A stretch of DNA of 64,000 nt from Nocardioides marmorisolisilvae (GTDB taxonomy: Bacteria; Actinomycetota; Actinomycetes; Propionibacteriales; Nocardioidaceae). The notes under the pieces were generated by a model, which saw nothing but the letters and a program-made list of their open reading frames with translations, was not told the DNA's origin and did no database searches. The stretch is from assembly GCF_031656915.1 (NCBI RefSeq), contig NZ_CP134227.1, positions 124,001-188,000 on the forward strand, in the 5' to 3' direction. This document shows, piece after piece, positions 61,054 through 64,000 of this stretch; within the stretch, counting starts at the first letter, position 1, and every line of letters begins with the position of its first letter. The translations under genes were made by a program, and so were the position numbers.

Positions 61054-62880
61054 TCAGCGGGCGGGCCGATGCACCGGCGCGAGCTCGCGACGCTCGTCGA
61101 ACGGCACCAGGCTGCGTCGGGATACCTCGACGGCGTCGTGCAGCGCGAGATGTCGCGCCGCACCCCGCACCGGGCAGGACCACTCGCCACTGACGCTGAC
61201 GAGCCGAACGCCCGGTGACTCCAACCAGCGCAGGATCTTCTCGGACTCCTCGGCGCTTGCCGCCGGTGTCGGACCAAGACCGGGCAGGACGGTCTCGGCG
61301 CTCGCCCGGAGCTGGGCGACGAACTCGCCCGCATGCGCGCCCGGTGGGATCACGCCGGCCGCTGCCAGGCGGCCGTGCCGTACGACGTGCACCACCCAGC
61401 GTGCCTGCCCCGAGCGGGACAGGTCGTCCTGACCCTGTCGGACCGAGGACTCCTCGCGTCGTGCGGCGACCACTTCCGGGCATCGAGTCAGCGCCCCGAG
61501 TCGCTGCCGACGTGATGCTGCTCGGAGGAACGTGGCCAGCCGGTCGCGATGGGTGGTGGCGTCCTCGTAGCGCTGAGCGGAGGCGAGATGGCTCATCCGG
61601 GCGGTGATCGTGTCGACGACCCGGTCCGCGCGCACCAGCAGGTTGTCGCGCAGCTCGGCAACCACCAGGGCGTAGTCCTCCGATGTGACACTGCCGTCGC
61701 AGGGGGACAGGCAACGGCCCATCTCCGCCAGCACGCACGGCGAGCGCGAGGGCCCAAGAGGAAGCCGTCCGGTGCACTGCCGGACCGCGAAGGTCTCGTG
61801 CAGGGCGGCGAGGCACTTCTCCGCCGTCTTCCGCGAGCTGAACGGGCCGAAGTAGTCGGCGTCGTCGTCGAGCACCCTTCGGACCAGCGACAACCGGGGC
61901 CAGGGCTCGTTGGTGAGTTTGAGCCAGTGCACCTTGTGGGGGTCGCGGCTGCGCTTGTTGTACGGCGGGCGGTGCTCGGCGATCAGTCTCAGCTCGCGGA
62001 TCTCGGCCTCGAGCGTTGTGGCGCACTCGACGCCGGTGACGGAGGCCGCCAACCCGACCATCTCGCCCATTCGCGAGCGCGTCTCGGAGGCGGTGAAATA
62101 GGACCGGACCCGCCGGCGCAGGTCCCGCGAGGTGCCGACGTAGAGGACGCGCCCGGCCTCGTCGCGGAACAGGTAGACGCCTGGGGCGTGGGGGAGGTGC
62201 TCGGCCAGGTGGCGCTTGCGGCGCTGCTGTGGGGTGACCCGGGCGGAGAAGGTCTGCAGCTCCTCGAGCGTCTGGACCCCCAACGCACCGAGCCGGCCGA
62301 TCAGCCCGTGCAGCACGTCAACAGTGGCCCGGGCGTCCGACAGGGCGCGGTGATTGGGTGTGGTCTCGGCGTTGAAGACCACCGCGAGTGAGCTGAGCTT
62401 GCAGTTCGGTGCGTCGTCACGGGTGATGACGCGGCGGGCAAGGCGTGCGGTATCCAGCACCTCGAAGCTCGGCCACGGGCGCCCCTGGAGCTCACAGAAG
62501 TGTCGCAGGAACCCGATGTCGAAGGGTGCGTTGTGGGCGACCAGGACCGATCCCCGGGCGAAGTCCAGGAAGGCAGGCAGCGCGGAGTCGATGGTCGGAG
62601 CCGTGGCGACCATCCCATTGGTGATGCCGGTCAGGACGGCGATGAACGGAGGGATCGTGGTGTGCGGGTTGACCAGCGTCTGGAACTCACCGAGCACCTC
62701 GCCGCCGCAGACCTTCACCGCGCCGATCTCGGTGATCATCGCTCCGCCCGCTGCCGATCCGCCGGTGGTCTCGAGGTCGACGACGCAGAACGTGACGTCA
62801 CGGAGCGCGCGGCCGAGCTCGTCGAACGTCATCTGTGTCGATCGCGAGGGTCGTCCCAGGAGCCCGGTCCGGGTGGTCAT
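61054..62880 (-). CDS. DEDD exonuclease domain fused to a UvrC/Cho-type GIY-YIG domain
   Basis: A 608-residue DNA-repair-type protein, like Rv2191. An N-terminal DnaQ-like DEDDh exonuclease (VVDLETTG near residue 34, HNAPFDIGFL near 117, HRALSDARATVDVL near 178). Then a GIY-YIG nuclease of UvrC/Cho type (GVYLFRDEAGRVLYVGTSRDLRRRV near 235) and a UvrC-like part (CLSPCDGSVTSEDYALVVAEL, DRLATFLRAASRRQRLG). The two nuclease activities suggest excision plus resection at lesions. ATG at 62880; a later ATG at 62832 is possible. Followed 18 bp later by the RAM gene. Confidence 0.95.
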   Translation of the reverse strand: MTTRTGLLGRPSRSTQMTFDELGRALRDVTFCVVDLETTGGSAAGGAMITEIGAVKVCGGEVLGEFQTLVNPHTTIPPFIAVLTGITNGMVATAPTIDSALPAFLDFARGSVLVAHNAPFDIGFLRHFCELQGRPWPSFEVLDTARLARRVITRDDAPNCKLSSLAVVFNAETTPNHRALSDARATVDVLHGLIGRLGALGVQTLEELQTFSARVTPQQRRKRHLAEHLPHAPGVYLFRDEAGRVLYVGTSRDLRRRVRSYFTASETRSRMGEMVGLAASVTGVECATTLEAEIRELRLIAEHRPPYNKRSRDPHKVHWLKLTNEPWPRLSLVRRVLDDDADYFGPFSSRKTAEKCLAALHETFAVRQCTGRLPLGPSRSPCVLAEMGRCLSPCDGSVTSEDYALVVAELRDNLLVRADRVVDTITARMSHLASAQRYEDATTHRDRLATFLRAASRRQRLGALTRCPEVVAARREESSVRQGQDDLSRSGQARWVVHVVRHGRLAAAGVIPPGAHAGEFVAQLRASAETVLPGLGPTPAASAEESEKILRWLESPGVRLVSVSGEWSCPVRGAARHLALHDAVEVSRRSLVPFDERRELAPVHRPAR

Positions 62881-62937
62881 GCTGCTGACGGTAGGCAGCG
62901 GCGCCGACAGTTCGGACGACCAACGCGCCGGGGGACC

Positions 62938-64000
62938 TCACCGAACCGGCCGGAGCAGCACCGCCCAGTCGGCGTCGGCGTACTGCTGCCTCCAGCCGTC
63001 GCTGCGCAGTGAACCGGCGATCGCGGAGCCGGGTGGCACCACGGCACATCGGATGCGCCATCTCGTGAAGAGTGGGCGGTAGTCGCCGCTCGCCTCGGCG
63101 TGGCGGTCCTCGAGCACCACCGACGACGGATACGGGTCGAACCTGCTGTCGATGAACACCGGGACCTGAGGCACGAACCACAGCAGCGGGCCGCCCTCGG
63201 CATAGGTGTTGTACAGCGGCTCCGGACACTGGCGGACCGCTCGTTGTGCGGCTGGGCTGATCGGGTTCCAGCCCAGCCGCCCGAGGGGCTGGGCCCAGCT
63301 CAGTGCGACCACGACGCATCCGACCAGAGCAGCGCAACCGAGGAGCTGTCGGGCCGCGGGCACCACGTCGCGAGGGCCGGGATCCGCGGGGCAGAACGCC
63401 ACGATGAGCGTGGGCAGCGCCACCAACATGAGCAGGGCCACGTTGCGCGCGGCCACGATCGTCAGCGCGGACATCCCGATCGCAGCCACCGGGAGGAGGA
63501 GGTTCGGCCAGCTGGCGAACCGGTCACGGCGAGTGACGACGGCCGCGGCGGTTGCGGCGATGAAGATCCAGCTGCCGATGCTGACCGGGTCGAGATGGAA
63601 CGCAGTGTGGAACTCCTGTAGTGACGACCGGCCCGGGGTCGACGGCGAGCTGAGGACGTAGCGCCACAGCACCGGTCCGAGCGGGTTGAGCAGCGTGAGC
63701 AGCGCGCACACCGCGGTGACCAGGCCGACCCGGACGGTGCGGCCGCGCGACGCGACCGTGCGCGACCGAGCATGCACGATCAGCGCGGTGCCGGTGACCA
63801 GCACCAGGAGCAGCCCGCCGGCGGCGACGCCTGCGTGCACGTTCGCCCAGATCAGGAACAGCGGAGGCAGCACAAGGAACCGATCGTGGGCCAGCGCCGA
63901 GAGGGTCACCGCGAAGAAGAGCAGGGTCGCGACCTGGGGACGCAACGTCCACTCGGCACTCAGCAGCGGGATGACCAGGACCAGCACGATGATCCCCACC
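62938..64000 (-). CDS. Large membrane protein, N-terminus outside window
   Basis: At least 353 residues of a multi-pass membrane protein; the reading frame is open to the right edge, so the start lies beyond it. Segments include WTLRPQVATLLFFAVTLSAL, LFLIWANVHAGVAAGGLLLVL, VTAVCALLTLLNPLGPVLWRYVL and IGMSALTIVAARNVALLMLVALPTLIVAF. A soluble C-terminal ~110 residues have YAEGGPLLWFVPQVPVFIDSR and WAVLLRPVR. The layout is that of actinobacterial GT-C-like or lipid-linked-sugar membrane proteins of unknown function. A transport role cannot be excluded. Confidence 0.75.
   Translation of the reverse strand, partial: VGIIVLVLVIPLLSAEWTLRPQVATLLFFAVTLSALAHDRFLVLPPLFLIWANVHAGVAAGGLLLVLVTGTALIVHARSRTVASRGRTVRVGLVTAVCALLTLLNPLGPVLWRYVLSSPSTPGRSSLQEFHTAFHLDPVSIGSWIFIAATAAAVVTRRDRFASWPNLLLPVAAIGMSALTIVAARNVALLMLVALPTLIVAFCPADPGPRDVVPAARQLLGCAALVGCVVVALSWAQPLGRLGWNPISPAAQRAVRQCPEPLYNTYAEGGPLLWFVPQVPVFIDSRFDPYPSSVVLEDRHAEASGDYRPLFTRWRIRCAVVPPGSAIAGSLRSDGWRQQYADADWAVLLRPVR

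Overview
The window is high-GC actinobacterial chromosome, most likely from a Nocardioides-like member of the Propionibacteriales. The reasons are the very high GC content, frequent GTG starts, many promoters that appear to be leaderless, a GlnR-type operator in front of glnA, a cytochrome bcc-aa3 locus (ctaC-ctaD-ctaF and ctaE-qcrC-qcrA-qcrB), and a gene order that largely follows the Mycobacterium tuberculosis block from Rv2191 (UvrC-like nuclease) through trpD, qcr/cta, adoK, erpA, gcvT, pepB, dlaT, lipB and lipA to glnA1. The species cannot be named from the sequence alone.

Positions 1-11,900 look accessory: an SDR oxidoreductase, a DinB-like gene broken by an 8-bp duplication, a cyclase/ATPase/TPR signalling protein, a molybdopterin oxidoreductase, a flavoprotein-methyltransferase pair divergent from an XRE-cupin regulator, a MarR regulator facing two small genes, and a BrnT-like toxin/antitoxin pair that runs into a dead NTF2-like gene. 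Positions 11,900-29,800 are central metabolism: glnA, lipoate synthesis and transfer (lipA, lipB), lipoylated 2-oxoacid dehydrogenase components (sucB, two lpd genes), pepA and gcvT. A 101-bp tandem repeat fills the space between lpd and a methyltransferase gene.

Positions 29,800-37,800 carry an envelope-stress operon (pspA-pspAA-htpX-pspAB), nadA, a glycerate kinase and erpA. Positions 37,800-51,800 hold an adenosine-kinase-like gene, a cysteine desulfurase/TusA pair, and the complete set of bcc-aa3 structural genes in two arms. The two arms are separated by an L,D-transpeptidase and by an AbiEi/PD-(D/E)XK-like gene that lies between two inverted copies of a hairpin element. trpD follows. 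Positions 52,862-60,727 look like a surface-polysaccharide island (a giant FnIII-repeat secreted protein, two GT2 glycosyltransferases, DUF2304 and DUF2142 membrane proteins) lying between trpD and the normally nearby Lrp-type RAM protein and DEDD-exonuclease/UvrC-like protein. The window ends inside a large membrane protein gene.

The most unusual items are the inverted hairpin pair around the AbiEi/nuclease-like gene, the 101-bp tandem array that runs exactly from stop codon to stop codon, and two separate 8-bp tandem duplications inside neighbouring genes.
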